Shown here: positions 40,248 to 49,379 of the stretch, in pieces
How the letters are laid out: every line of letters starts with the position of its first letter
Numbering within the stretch: position 1 is the first letter of the stretch
Assembly (NCBI GenBank): GCA_002412965.1
Contig: DHWB01000002.1
Coordinates: 200,242-264,241, forward strand
DNA from: Desulfomicrobium sp. UBA5193
Lineage (GTDB): Bacteria > Desulfobacterota > Desulfovibrionia > Desulfovibrionales > Desulfomicrobiaceae
Reading direction: 5' to 3'
Length of the DNA: 64,000 nucleotides
The notes under the pieces: model-generated
Seen by the model: only the letters and a program-made list of their open reading frames with translations
Told to the model about the DNA's origin: nothing
Databases searched by the model: none
Position numbers and translations under genes: made by a program

Positions 40248-41450
40248 TTAGTCCACCAGCACTTCCAGCCCCTTCAAATACGCTCCTTCAGGAAACGGCA
40301 ACGCCACGGGATGATCCCCGGCCTGGGTCAGGCGGTGGATGATGCGGCCGTTGCGGCCCGCATCGAGGGCGGCGTCGGCTACGATTTTCTGGAACAGGCC
40401 GTCTTCCATGAGGCCGGAGCAGGAGAAGGTGAAGAGGCGTCCTCCCGGCTTCAGGAGGCGCAACGCGCAGAGGTTGACGTCCTTGTAGCCCCGGCAGGCC
40501 CGGTTCAGGCTGGCCTTGGAATCCACGAACTTGGGCGGGTCGAGCACGATGAGGTCAAAGGTACGTCCCTCCTTGTGCCAGTTCCGCAGAATCTGGAAGG
40601 CGTCGCCGCAGACCGTGGTCATGGAGGCCGCCGCGAATCCGTTGCCCTCGCGGTTGCGTTCGGCCAGGGCCAGCGCCGGGGCCGAGGCGTCGAGCTGCGT
40701 CACATGGGCCGCCCCTCCCCGGAGCGCGGCCAAGCCGAACCCTCCGGTATAGGAGAAGCAGTTCAGCACCTCCGCGCCGCTGGCGACCCTGCTGACGGCC
40801 AAGCGGTTGTCGCGCTGGTCCAGATAGAAGCCTGTCTTGTGCCCGCCGTGCACATCGACCAGAAAATTCACCCCGTTTTCATGAATTCGAGCCAGGTCCG
40901 GGATCTCGCCGTGCACGATGGCGATCCGCTCCGCCAGCCCCTCCTTGGCCCGCACGTCCACATCCGACCGTTCCAGAATGGCGTCTTCGGGAAAGAGGCT
41001 TCGCAATGCGCCGATAATAGCCTCGCGCCAGAATTCCATGCCTGCGGTCAGCAGCTGGAAAACAAGAACGTTGGCGTAGCGGTCCAGAATCAGGCCTGGA
41101 AGATCGTCGGACTCGGAATGAACCAGACGCAGGGCATTGCTCGAGCTCTCAAAATCGCTGCGTCGGCCAGCGGATTCGGAAATGCGGCGCAGAAAGAATT
41201 CTTCGTCGATGGGTTCCCCGGCATCAAAAGTCCAAACCCGGCCCATGATCTGGGATTTGGGCGAAAAAGCGGCCCGGGCCAGCCACTGTCCATTCTGTCC
41301 CAGGACGTCCACGGTCTGTCCGGACATGGGTCGACCCTTGACAGTGCTCACGGCACCGGAAAAGATCCAGGGATGACGCCGGAACAAAGATTTTTCCCGT
41401 CCCGCGACGATAATGAGCTGAGGGTCCACGATGATTTCCTTGCTGCGCAT
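40248..41450 (-). CDS. class I rRNA methyltransferase (RlmI-like, 5-methylcytosine)
   Basis: 400 residues. PUA domain at the N-terminus (IVAGREKSLFRRHPWIFSGAV) and a Rossmann methyltransferase: VLNCFSYTGGFGLAALRGGA (SAM), FDLIVLDPPKF, and FTFSCSG with the catalytic cysteine. Matches RlmI (23S rRNA C1962) and relatives. Start: ATG at 41450, though an open frame extends over the tonB promoter region; no SD is seen. Divergent from tonB. Confidence 0.9.
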   Translation of the reverse strand: MRSKEIIVDPQLIIVAGREKSLFRRHPWIFSGAVSTVKGRPMSGQTVDVLGQNGQWLARAAFSPKSQIMGRVWTFDAGEPIDEEFFLRRISESAGRRSDFESSSNALRLVHSESDDLPGLILDRYANVLVFQLLTAGMEFWREAIIGALRSLFPEDAILERSDVDVRAKEGLAERIAIVHGEIPDLARIHENGVNFLVDVHGGHKTGFYLDQRDNRLAVSRVASGAEVLNCFSYTGGFGLAALRGGAAHVTQLDASAPALALAERNREGNGFAAASMTTVCGDAFQILRNWHKEGRTFDLIVLDPPKFVDSKASLNRACRGYKDVNLCALRLLKPGGRLFTFSCSGLMEDGLFQKIVADAALDAGRNGRIIHRLTQAGDHPVALPFPEGAYLKGLEVLVD

Positions 41451-41618
41451 GGGGATGACCCGCGCGGTGAAGTCCTGCGCGCCCACGGTGCGCCGGTTGC
41501 GCAAGACATAGGAAAAGCCGGAGCGGGCGTCCACGGGAAAAATGACACCCCACGTCCCGGCCCGGAAACAGCGCCACACAACCATCTGTCTTTTCAGCTG
41601 CCGCAATTTCTTGCCTCC

Positions 41619-42569
41619 GTGCTCTGCGCTCTCCTGATTCACGCTGCGGTCCTTGGTGCGGTCGGAGCCTGGCTTGGGGTTGGCGGCGGAACAGACGGCC
41701 CCATGCTCATGGCCCTGGAGCTTTTCGGCGACGCGGGTGGCACTGGGTCTTCCGGCAGGCACTCAGGGATCGACGATTCATCCTTATGGTCCGTTCCGGC
41801 CGAACCGTCCTCTCCACCACCCGCCACTCCCGTGACGGAACAGGTGCCTGCGTCCTCGCCACCGATTACTTCGACAAAGGGCCAGGCCAGAGCGACATTG
41901 CCCCCGCCCATCCATGCCTCTGTGGTGCGAAAATCCGAACCGCCGCCGACGAGGCAGGAGTCGATCACGCAGGCACCGGGCGCAACTCGTCCCGCCGCAC
42001 AGACACCGCCTGAGCAACCAGGTCCGGAGCAGAAAATCCGGGAGCCGGAAGTGCAGGCCGAGACCAATCCCGTCCCGGCGGAACAAACCGGAAGTCTGGC
42101 CCCTGATTCTTTTGGCGCCGGAAATGGGCAGCCCGAGACGTCAGAGTTCCAAACCGGAGCTGCAGCCGAGATGCATGGTCCTGGCGCAAAAAATCAGGCT
42201 GGCGCAGCCGGTGCGGGAGCGCTTGGCAAAGGCGGACCGGGCACCGGTGGCAACGGATCCGGCAGTTCCGGCACTGCGGGCAGCCTGATAAAGTTCGGCG
42301 CGCCCGGTGGCCCAGGCATTGTCCGCCTGGCTCTGCCACGGTATCCTAGCGAAGCCAGGCGGCTGGGAAAAGAGGGGGTTGTGATCCTCAAGCTTTCCCT
42401 CGATGAAGCGGGGACGGTATACGAAGTGGAAATTCTGCAGGGCGCGGGCTTCGGAATGGATGAGGCTTCCAGGGAGGCGGTCCTGCATTCGCGTTTCCGC
42501 CCCGCAAGCTCCAAGGGAAGGTCCGTGCCCAGCCAGGCCATTTTGCCCATCCGCTTCAAGCTGCGCTAG
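41619..42569 (+). CDS. tonB: TonB-family energy transducer, 5' end uncertain
   Basis: N-terminal TM (LCALLIHAAVLGAVGAWLGV), a long Pro/Ala/Glu/Gln-rich periplasmic linker with a Gly-rich stretch, and a C-terminal TonB domain (PRYPSEARRLGKEGVVILKL, GMDEASREAV, ILPIRFKLR). Couples inner-membrane energy to outer-membrane receptors. No ATG/GTG/TTG lies in frame for a normal cytoplasmic start; GTG at 41619 is the first canonical codon, but it begins directly at the TM. An earlier CTG (41586) or an indel upstream are alternatives (an ATG at 41542 is in another frame). No exbB/exbD nearby. Confidence 0.82.
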   Translation: MLCALLIHAAVLGAVGAWLGVGGGTDGPMLMALELFGDAGGTGSSGRHSGIDDSSLWSVPAEPSSPPPATPVTEQVPASSPPITSTKGQARATLPPPIHASVVRKSEPPPTRQESITQAPGATRPAAQTPPEQPGPEQKIREPEVQAETNPVPAEQTGSLAPDSFGAGNGQPETSEFQTGAAAEMHGPGAKNQAGAAGAGALGKGGPGTGGNGSGSSGTAGSLIKFGAPGGPGIVRLALPRYPSEARRLGKEGVVILKLSLDEAGTVYEVEILQGAGFGMDEASREAVLHSRFRPASSKGRSVPSQAILPIRFKLR

Positions 42570-42660
42570 GCTTCCAGCAGGGCGCAACTGCCATTACCAG
42601 GGACTTGCCTCTTGATCTATGTCCCATTTGCGCCAACGGACGCTGACATCACGGGAATTC

Positions 42661-42700
42661 AAAAAAAAAATCGCCCCGCCAGCAAATACGCTGACGGGGC
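42661..42700 (-). terminator. intrinsic terminator of malic enzyme gene
   Basis: On the minus strand a 12-bp stem (CGCCCCGTCAGC / GCTGGCGGGGCG, one mismatch), 6-nt loop, then a run of ten Ts. Confidence 0.92.
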
Positions 42701-42724
42701 GGTTCATTTTCTTCTCGTGATCCG

Positions 42725-44047
42725 CTAGAAAATCTGCGGATAGGTCTTCACAAAGGCGTCCAGGCGTTCGCGGGATTTGGTGATGCGTTCGCGCAAGGAC
42801 GCGCGGTAGGCGTCCATGTCCGCGATGGGCTTGCGGGCTACGCCCGTGTCCATGGCGGCCTGGGCCACGGCGGCGGATTCGAACTCGATGAGGCGCAGGT
42901 CGACCGGTTTGGGGATGATGTAGTCGATGCCGAATTCCAGTTTGTCCACGCCATACGCCTCAGTCACGTAGTCCGGCACCGGCTCCTTGGCCAGGGCGGC
43001 CAGGGCCTTGGCGGCGGCCAGCTTCATCTCTTCGTTGATGTTCGAGGCCATGACGTCGAGCGCCCCGCGGAAGATGAAGGGGAAGCCGAGCACGTTGTTG
43101 ATCTGGTTCGGGAAGTCCGAGCGGCCCGTGCCCATGATGGCATCGGGGCGAGCGGCCTTGGCCTCGGTGTAGGAGATCTCCGGGACAGGGTTGGCGCAGG
43201 CGAAGATAATCGGGTTTTTGCCCATGCTTCTGACCATGTCCTGACTGACCACGCCCGCCTTGGACAGGCCCAGGAACATGTCCGCGTCGACCATGGCTTC
43301 GGCCAGTGATCCGTAGGCTTTTTCCGTGGCGAACTCGCGCTTCTGCGCATTCAGGTCCGTGCGGCCGGTGTGCATGTGGCCGCGAGAGTCGAACATGGCG
43401 ACGTTTTCGAGCTTCACGCCGAGGGCCACATACAGGCGGGTGCAGGAAATGGCCGCCGCGCCCGCGCCGGAGACGACAATGCGCAGGTCCTCAATCTTCT
43501 TGCCCGAGATTTCCAGCGCGTTGATCAGTCCGGCGGCGGAGATGATGGCCGTGCCGTGCTGGTCGTCATGGAAGACCGGGATGTTCATTTCCTTCTTGAG
43601 CTTGTCCTCGATGTAGAAGCATTCCGGGGCCTTGATGTCTTCTAGGTTGATGCCGCCGAAGGTCGGCTCCATGGCCTTGACGATCTCGCAGAGCTTGTCG
43701 GGGTCGGTTACGTCGAGGTTGATGTCGTAAACATCCACGTCCGCGAAAATCTTGAAGAGGAGCCCCTTGCCCTCCATGACCGGCTTGCCCGCGTAGGCGC
43801 CGATGTTGCCCAGTCCCAGCACGGCCGTGCCGTTGGACACGACGGCGACGAGGTTGCCGCGGCCTGTGTACTTGTAGGTCAGGTCCGGGTCCTTGGCGAT
43901 GGCCAGGCAGGACTCGGCCACGCCCGGGCTGTAGGCCATGGTCAGATGCTTCTGGGTGGAATAGGGCTTGATCGGCACGACCTCGATTTTGCCGGGACGG
44001 ACTTCGGAATGATAATCCAATGCTTCCTGGGGTGTGAAAAGAGCCAT
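42725..44047 (-). CDS. NAD(P)-dependent malic enzyme
   Basis: 440 residues: malate oxidative decarboxylation to pyruvate (or the reverse). N-terminal YSTQKHLTMAYSPGVAESC, PVMEGKGLLFKIFADVDVYDINL, the acidic metal ligands near HDDQHGTAI, and the Rossmann VSGAGAAAISCTRLYVALG. It lacks the C-terminal phosphotransacetylase-like domain of larger MaeB enzymes. ATG at 44047 has GGAGG 5 bp upstream. Terminator follows. With the fum and frd genes upstream on the same strand it links pyruvate to succinate. Confidence 0.95.
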   Translation of the reverse strand: MALFTPQEALDYHSEVRPGKIEVVPIKPYSTQKHLTMAYSPGVAESCLAIAKDPDLTYKYTGRGNLVAVVSNGTAVLGLGNIGAYAGKPVMEGKGLLFKIFADVDVYDINLDVTDPDKLCEIVKAMEPTFGGINLEDIKAPECFYIEDKLKKEMNIPVFHDDQHGTAIISAAGLINALEISGKKIEDLRIVVSGAGAAAISCTRLYVALGVKLENVAMFDSRGHMHTGRTDLNAQKREFATEKAYGSLAEAMVDADMFLGLSKAGVVSQDMVRSMGKNPIIFACANPVPEISYTEAKAARPDAIMGTGRSDFPNQINNVLGFPFIFRGALDVMASNINEEMKLAAAKALAALAKEPVPDYVTEAYGVDKLEFGIDYIIPKPVDLRLIEFESAAVAQAAMDTGVARKPIADMDAYRASLRERITKSRERLDAFVKTYPQIF

Positions 44048-44338
44048 GTTGTCCTCCAGATGTGATGCCGCCTCGGCGGCGTTGACAATTTCGATAATCG
44101 GGCCAAGGGACGGAGCCCCGCATTTGCCTGCTTCTGCCAGGGCACCTTTCGGTTGGTTGCGGTCCTGAGGCCTGATCGCGAACGATGCCGGTCGATCAAG
44201 AAAATCCGCTTGTAACGTAACGTATGGAGCGGACATTCGCACAGGACATGCGTGCGCGTCTCATTTTGCAACTAACATGAATAAAGATAATAAAATTTAC
44301 GGCTGGATTTGCGGGATGGCGGGTTAATGTGGGGTGGG

Positions 44339-44473
44339 AGAAGGGCGGCCACGGGGGGCCGCCCCTACAATGCATCGCTGCGGAATCCATCCATATCGTA
44401 CCGTGCGAAATCCATCCGAACCGTCCGAAATTCATCCATACCGTAGGGGCGGCCCCCCCGTGGCCGCCCTTCT
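44339..44473. repeat. 135-bp palindromic repeat with internal tandem units
   Basis: Outer arms of 30-31 bp (44339-44368 and 44443-44473), inverted, GC-rich (core GGGCGGCC...GGCCGCCC), around three imperfect units of about 20 bp (GAAATCCATCCGAACCGTCC type). Located between the fumarase and malic enzyme genes, ending 6 bp before the fumB stop. Together with the leader of malic enzyme it fills the 430-bp gap. Confidence 0.85.
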
Positions 44474-44478
44474 TCCGC

Positions 44479-45036
44479 CTATTCCAGCCCAGCCGCCTTC
44501 CGATCAGGCTGCACGTACAATTCGCCGCCGTGGCAGTCGTTGATGACCAAGAGCGGGAAGTCAACCACGGTCAGTTCGCGGATGGCCTCCGGCCCAAGCT
44601 CGTCGAAGGCGATGACCTTGGCCGCCGTGATGCATTTGGACAGGAGCGCCCCGGCTCCGCCGGTGGCGCCGAAATAGACGGCCTTGTGGTCCTTCAAGGC
44701 CTGTTTGACCGCGTCGCTCCTTTTGCCCTTGCCCACCGAGGCCTTGCAGCCAAGGGAATGCAGGCGCGGGGCGTAGGAGTCCATGCGGTAGCTGGTGGTC
44801 GGCCCGGCCGCGCCGATGGGGCGGCCGGGAGGGGCGGGGCTTGGGCCCACGTAGTAGATGACCGAGCCCTTGAGGTCGAAGGGCAGGGGCTCTGCCCTGT
44901 CCAGCAGGTCGATGAGTCGCTTGTGGGCCGCATCGCGGGCCGTGTAGATGGTGCCCGTCAGTTTGATTACGTCTCCGGCCTTGAGCGGGATGATATCGTT
45001 GTCAGTAAGGGGGGTGCTCAGCGCATATTCGGCCAT
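44479..45036 (-). CDS. fumB: fumarate hydratase class I, beta subunit
   Basis: 185 residues, C-terminal half of class I [4Fe-4S] fumarase as a separate subunit: IKLTGTIYTARDAAHKRL, GSVIYYVGPSPAPPGRPIGAAGPTTSYRMD and the closing DCHGGELY. The start ATG overlaps the alpha-subunit stop by one base (TAATG), so the pair is translationally coupled. Interconverts fumarate and malate. Confidence 0.94.
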   Translation of the reverse strand: MAEYALSTPLTDNDIIPLKAGDVIKLTGTIYTARDAAHKRLIDLLDRAEPLPFDLKGSVIYYVGPSPAPPGRPIGAAGPTTSYRMDSYAPRLHSLGCKASVGKGKRSDAVKQALKDHKAVYFGATGGAGALLSKCITAAKVIAFDELGPEAIRELTVVDFPLLVINDCHGGELYVQPDRKAAGLE

Positions 45037-45875
45037 TAGAGCTCCACCTCCTGATGCCTGGAAGAATGACACTGGATGTTCACGGCCAGGGGCAGGCTCG
45101 CGATGTGGCAGGGGCTCATGGCGATCTTGACGCCCAGACACGTGGTCTTGCCGCCGAGGCCCATGGGGCCGATGCCGAGCCTGTTCAGGGCTTCGAGGAG
45201 TTCGTCCTCCATGGCCGCGAGCTTCTGGTCTGGATTGGTGTCATCCAGTTTCCTGAGCAGGGCTTTTTTGGCCAGGATGGGCGCGTAGTCGAAGGTCCCG
45301 CCGACGCCGATGCCGACGATGGTCGGCGGGCAGGGGTTGGGACCGGCTTCGGCCACGCGCTCTATGACGAACTTCTTGATGCCCGCCCAGCCCTGGGCCG
45401 GGGCGAGCATGGCCACGCGGGACATGTTCTCGCTGCCTCCGCCCTTTGCCATGAAGGCGATTTTCAGCCCATCTCCGGGCACGATGTCGAAATGGATGAT
45501 GGCCGGGGTGTTGTCCTTCGTGTTGGCGCGGGTCAGCGGGTCGCAGGCGGACTTGCGCAGGTAGCCTTCGGCGTAACCCTTGCGCACGCCCTCGTTTATG
45601 GCTTCGCGGATGTTCATGCCCTCGACGCGCATGTCCTCGCCTATCTCCACGAAGAAGACGGCCAACCCCGTGTCCTGGCACAGGGGCAGGCCCGTCTGTT
45701 CGGCCAGTTCGTAGTTTTCGGTCAATTGACGGAAAACTTCCCGTGCCGCCGAGGATTCCTCCCGTGCCGCGCACTCGGCGAAGCGCTTCCGCACATCCTT
45801 GGGCAGGTAGCGGTTGGAGTCCACGCACATGGTGGCGACCGCATCAATGACTTGTCTGGCGCGCAGTGTCCGCAT
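45036..45875 (-). CDS. fumA: fumarate hydratase class I, alpha subunit
   Basis: 279 residues, N-terminal half of class I fumarase. Cluster cysteines sit in PLCQDTGLAVFFVEIG and near KTTCLGVKIA; PAIIHFDIVPGDGLKIAFMAKGGGSENMS is the family's substrate region. Begins 3 bp after the frdB stop, so fumarase and fumarate reductase are one operon in order frdC-frdA-frdB-fumA-fumB. Confidence 0.95.
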   Translation of the reverse strand: MRTLRARQVIDAVATMCVDSNRYLPKDVRKRFAECAAREESSAAREVFRQLTENYELAEQTGLPLCQDTGLAVFFVEIGEDMRVEGMNIREAINEGVRKGYAEGYLRKSACDPLTRANTKDNTPAIIHFDIVPGDGLKIAFMAKGGGSENMSRVAMLAPAQGWAGIKKFVIERVAEAGPNPCPPTIVGIGVGGTFDYAPILAKKALLRKLDDTNPDQKLAAMEDELLEALNRLGIGPMGLGGKTTCLGVKIAMSPCHIASLPLAVNIQCHSSRHQEVEL

Positions 45876-45878
45876 GGC

Positions 45879-46616
45879 TTATTTCCCGAGAAACTGTTTG
45901 ATGGCCGTGATGCCCATTTTGCGCCGCAGGAAACCGAGCTGATTCTGCAGTGGCAGGTTCTTGGGGCAGATATCTTCGCAGGCGAGCAGGCCCATGCAGC
46001 CGAAGATGCCGTAATCATTGCCGATGACCTCGAAATAGTCCTTGTCCGTGCGCTGATCGCGCGGATCGACGACAAAGCGGGCGACGCGGTTCAGAGCCGC
46101 CGCGCCCAGGAAGTCGTCACGCATGCGGGCCGTGCCGCAGGCCGCGATGCAGCAGCCGCATTCCACGCAGCGTTCGAGCTCGTAGATCTGCTCGGCCACG
46201 GCGTTGTCCATGCGCTCCTCTTCCCTGGTGTGATCGAATACCTTGGTGGTATGAATCCAGGACTCGGTCTTCTGGTACATTTCACGGAACCACACGCCCG
46301 TGTCCACGGACAGGTCGCCGATGAGCTTGAAGACCGGCAGCGGCAACAGGGTGATGGTTTCCGGCAGGTCCTTGGTTTTGGTCTGGCAGGCCAGGCGCGG
46401 GCGGCCGTTGACGACCATGCCGCAGGAGCCGCAGATGCCTGCCCGACAGCAGAAGTCGAAGATCAGGCCCGGGTCCTGCTCCTCGCGCAGACGGTTGAGC
46501 GCGATGAAGAGGGTCATGTTCTCGGTCTCGTCCAGCGTGAAGGTCTGCATGCGCGGCTGGGAGGCCGGTTCCTCGGGATTGTAGCGGAAGATGTCGAATT
46601 TCAGTGTTCTGCCCAT
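45879..46616 (-). CDS. frdB: fumarate reductase/succinate dehydrogenase iron-sulfur subunit
   Basis: 245 residues with three Fe-S clusters: [2Fe-2S] CCRAGICGSCGM, then CVECGCCIAACGTARM and CEDICPKNLPLQNQ. Carries electrons between the cytochrome b and FrdA. Starts 9 bp after frdA, with GGAGGAAAT upstream of the ATG. Confidence 0.96.
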   Translation of the reverse strand: MGRTLKFDIFRYNPEEPASQPRMQTFTLDETENMTLFIALNRLREEQDPGLIFDFCCRAGICGSCGMVVNGRPRLACQTKTKDLPETITLLPLPVFKLIGDLSVDTGVWFREMYQKTESWIHTTKVFDHTREEERMDNAVAEQIYELERCVECGCCIAACGTARMRDDFLGAAALNRVARFVVDPRDQRTDKDYFEVIGNDYGIFGCMGLLACEDICPKNLPLQNQLGFLRRKMGITAIKQFLGK

Positions 46617-46625
46617 GATTTCCTC

Positions 46626-48479
46626 CTAGCGCTTGATGGTCTTGGCCGCGATGAGTTCGGGATCGGCCTGGATGATGGTGCCGCCGCCGTAGCCGCGGTC
46701 GCCCGGAGGAATCTCGAAGTGGGGGGTGGCGTCCTCGTATCTGAGCACCGGCATGTCCGCGTTCTCGGGCCAGTAGGCCAGGGTGCGGTTCAGCCAGTTC
46801 CTGTCGTCGCGGGCCGGGAAATCCTCGCGGTTGTGGCTGCCCCGGCTCTCCTTGCGGGCCAGGGCTCCGGCGGCGATGCCCAGGGCCAGGCGCACCTGAC
46901 CGCGCAGCTTGAGGGCCGCGGCCACTTCGTGGTTGGCGCCAAGGCCGTTTGAGACCAGACCGATCCTTCCCGAGCGTTCATAGACGCCCTGCAGGGTTTC
47001 GATGCAGGTCAGCAGATCCTTTTCATTGCGGAACACGAAGCAGCCGGTCATCAGCGCTTCCTGCATCTCGGCGCGCACCTTGTAGACGTTCTCCTTGCCC
47101 CAGCGGCCAGCGACGAGATCGTCGATGCGCTGCTGCTGGCGCTTGACCTCGGCGCTTATGACGGTCGTGCTGTAGGTCGTTTCGGTCCCCTGCAGGTATT
47201 CGACGATGCATTTGCCGATGATGCCGCCGGCGACCACGGTCTCGGCCAGGGAGTTGCCGCCCAGGCGGTTGAAGCCGTGCATGTCCCAGCAGGCCGATTC
47301 ACCGGCGGAGTAGAGGCCTTTAAGGCCATAGGCCGCGCCGGTCTTGTCCGTGCGGATGCCGGACATGGTGTAGTGCTGGGTCGGGCGCACCGGAATGAGC
47401 TGGGTGCGGGCGTCCACGCCGAGGAAGTTTTTGCAGATCTCGTCCACTTCGCGCAGTTTGGTGGAGATGTGCTTGTCACCCAGGTGGCGGATGTCGAGCC
47501 AGAGGTGCTCGCCGTAGGCGGACTTCACGCCGTGGCCTGCGCGCATGTGTTCGGTCATGCGCCGTGCGACCACGTCGCGGGAGGCCAGCTCGGCCTTTTC
47601 GGGCTCGTAGATGTGCATGAAGCGCTCTTCATTCACATCGAGGAGCGTTCCGCCGTCGCCGCGGCAGCCTTCGGTCACCAGGATGTCCGTGGGCACGATG
47701 CCCGTGGGGTGGAACTGGATGGACTCGGGGTTGCCGATGGGCACCACGCCCGTCTCCTGGGCGATGGCGTTGCCCGCGCCGTCGCAGATGACCGCGTTGG
47801 TCGTGGCCGTGTAGAGTCGGCCGTAGCCGCCGGTGCAGATGGCCGTGGCCCTGGCCAGATAGACTTCGAGCTTGCCGGTGCGCAGGCAGCGGACCACCGC
47901 GCCCATGCATTTATCGCCGTCGTGGATGAGGGAGATGGCTTCCTTGCGGTCCAGGACGCTGATGCCAAGCTCGGCGCACTTGTTGTCCATGGTGCACATG
48001 ACCGCGTGGCCCGTGCCGTCGGAGGTGTAGCAGGTGCGCCACTTGGCCGTGCCGCCGAAGGAGCGGGCGGTGATCAGGCCCTCCTTTTCGGGCTTTTCGA
48101 ACTTTTCGAACTTTTCGCCGCCCTTGAAATAGGTGGACTTGCCCGGGACCACGCGGTTCCATGGCACGCCCCAGTGGGCCAGGCGGCGCATCTCGATGGG
48201 CGCGGTGTCGGCGAACATGCGGGCCACTTCCTGGTCGCAGCCCCAGTCCGAGCCCTTGACCGTGTCCATGAAGTGCACATCCGTATTGTCTCCCTCGCCC
48301 ATGGCGCAGTTGCCTATGGCGGCCTGCATGCCGCCCTGGGCAGCGGAGGAATGGGAACGCCTGGCCGGAACAATGGACAGGCAGACAACGTCGAATCCGG
48401 CCAGGGCCGATTCCACGGCCACGCGCTCGCCGGCCAGACCGGCGCCGATGACCAGCAGATCAGAAGTATGGGTGTACAT
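46626..48479 (-). CDS. frdA: fumarate reductase/succinate dehydrogenase flavoprotein subunit
   Basis: 617 residues, covalent FAD. VIGAGLAGERVAVESALAG binds FAD; HSSAAQGGMQAAIGN carries the FAD-linked histidine; catalytic QHYTMSGIRTD and GLYSAGESACWDMHGFNRLGGN are present. The length and sequence fit the Wolinella/Desulfovibrio-type enzyme. Direction (fumarate reduction or succinate oxidation) cannot be read from sequence. Confidence 0.96.
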   Translation of the reverse strand: MYTHTSDLLVIGAGLAGERVAVESALAGFDVVCLSIVPARRSHSSAAQGGMQAAIGNCAMGEGDNTDVHFMDTVKGSDWGCDQEVARMFADTAPIEMRRLAHWGVPWNRVVPGKSTYFKGGEKFEKFEKPEKEGLITARSFGGTAKWRTCYTSDGTGHAVMCTMDNKCAELGISVLDRKEAISLIHDGDKCMGAVVRCLRTGKLEVYLARATAICTGGYGRLYTATTNAVICDGAGNAIAQETGVVPIGNPESIQFHPTGIVPTDILVTEGCRGDGGTLLDVNEERFMHIYEPEKAELASRDVVARRMTEHMRAGHGVKSAYGEHLWLDIRHLGDKHISTKLREVDEICKNFLGVDARTQLIPVRPTQHYTMSGIRTDKTGAAYGLKGLYSAGESACWDMHGFNRLGGNSLAETVVAGGIIGKCIVEYLQGTETTYSTTVISAEVKRQQQRIDDLVAGRWGKENVYKVRAEMQEALMTGCFVFRNEKDLLTCIETLQGVYERSGRIGLVSNGLGANHEVAAALKLRGQVRLALGIAAGALARKESRGSHNREDFPARDDRNWLNRTLAYWPENADMPVLRYEDATPHFEIPPGDRGYGGGTIIQADPELIAAKTIKR

Positions 48480-48494
48480 GAATGCTCCCGAAAT

Positions 48495-49145
48495 TTAGAC
48501 GGTCATGGTGGCGTAGCGGGCCAATGCGATAAGGGCGATTGCCAGGACACAGCCAAAGGCGATGGTCAGGATCTTCACGACTTTCGGGCGCGTGGCGTCG
48601 GTGATGAAGCCCCATTTGACCCCGATCCGGTACACGCCGATAAAGACATGCAGCTGCACCAGCGGGATGAGCACAAGATAGAAGAGAAGCCAGCCGCCGC
48701 TCTGGACCCGGGCCGTGGAGGTGGCTGCCAGAATGGCTCCGTCGTTGATGTTGGTCCACATGTGGATGGCGCCAAGGACCAGGATGATCATGGCCGATCC
48801 CGCCTGCACGATCCACAGCCAGGTGTCGCGGTGGTTCAGCAGGCGCGCGTCGCGCCAGATGGCTTCCTGTCCTTCGAGCCGGAACGGGATCTTGCGCGCG
48901 GCAATGACGAAGTGCATGAAAAAGAGGATTGGCACGAAAATATGGGCCAGGGTATCGAGGTGCAGGGCTTCCAGCGCACCGGCCACACCGTCGAGGACAC
49001 CTGCGCCGAAAATGATGGAGGCTGTCAGGAGCGTGTGAAAGGCGATGAACAGAACAAGGCCCGCGCCGGTAAGCATCTGGAGCCAGTCGAAGTACGCATC
49101 CCGGCGCCCTGGGCGCGCGACATGCATGGTGGCATCAACGGACAT
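48495..49145 (-). CDS. frdC: fumarate reductase cytochrome b subunit
   Basis: 216 residues, five hydrophobic segments with spaced histidines (IAFHTLL, HIFVPILFFMHFVIA, GAIHMW, LHVFIGVYRIG) for two haems, the Wolinella-type diheme FrdC. Links the menaquinone pool to FrdAB. ATG at 49145 with GGAGGAAGT upstream; an open frame further out is not conserved. First gene of the frd-fum operon. The 234-bp gap to the copper ATPase probably carries both promoters; no clear boxes were seen. Confidence 0.93.
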   Translation of the reverse strand: MSVDATMHVARPGRRDAYFDWLQMLTGAGLVLFIAFHTLLTASIIFGAGVLDGVAGALEALHLDTLAHIFVPILFFMHFVIAARKIPFRLEGQEAIWRDARLLNHRDTWLWIVQAGSAMIILVLGAIHMWTNINDGAILAATSTARVQSGGWLLFYLVLIPLVQLHVFIGVYRIGVKWGFITDATRPKVVKILTIAFGCVLAIALIALARYATMTV

Positions 49146-49379
49146 ACTTCCTCCGAAGTTGCGGAGCCGATGCATTGATGGCTCCTGGTTGAACAACCAA
49201 TTTGTTTTTTTCGCGACGATGGGACTCCGAAGAGTTTCGGAAATGGGATTTTTGTAGGAAGAATTGCTAGTCGATTGGGATTGATCGGTCAATCATGTTT
49301 CGGGAGATACGTGGGAGCTATTGTTCTGCTCGCGCGTACAACATCTTGAAAAGGTTAAAATAAAGCACCAGGAGGGCGC

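Noticed and set aside
40188..42569. A 793-codon open frame on the plus strand across the methyltransferase gene
   Set aside because: Only the last part (from about 41586) has TonB features; the first 1.3 kb is the GC-biased antisense of the minus-strand methyltransferase gene.
45054..49178. Two long plus-strand frames (over 600 codons each) opposite frd and fum genes
   Set aside because: Strong family motifs lie on the minus strand; the plus frames have no domain and are GC-skew shadows.
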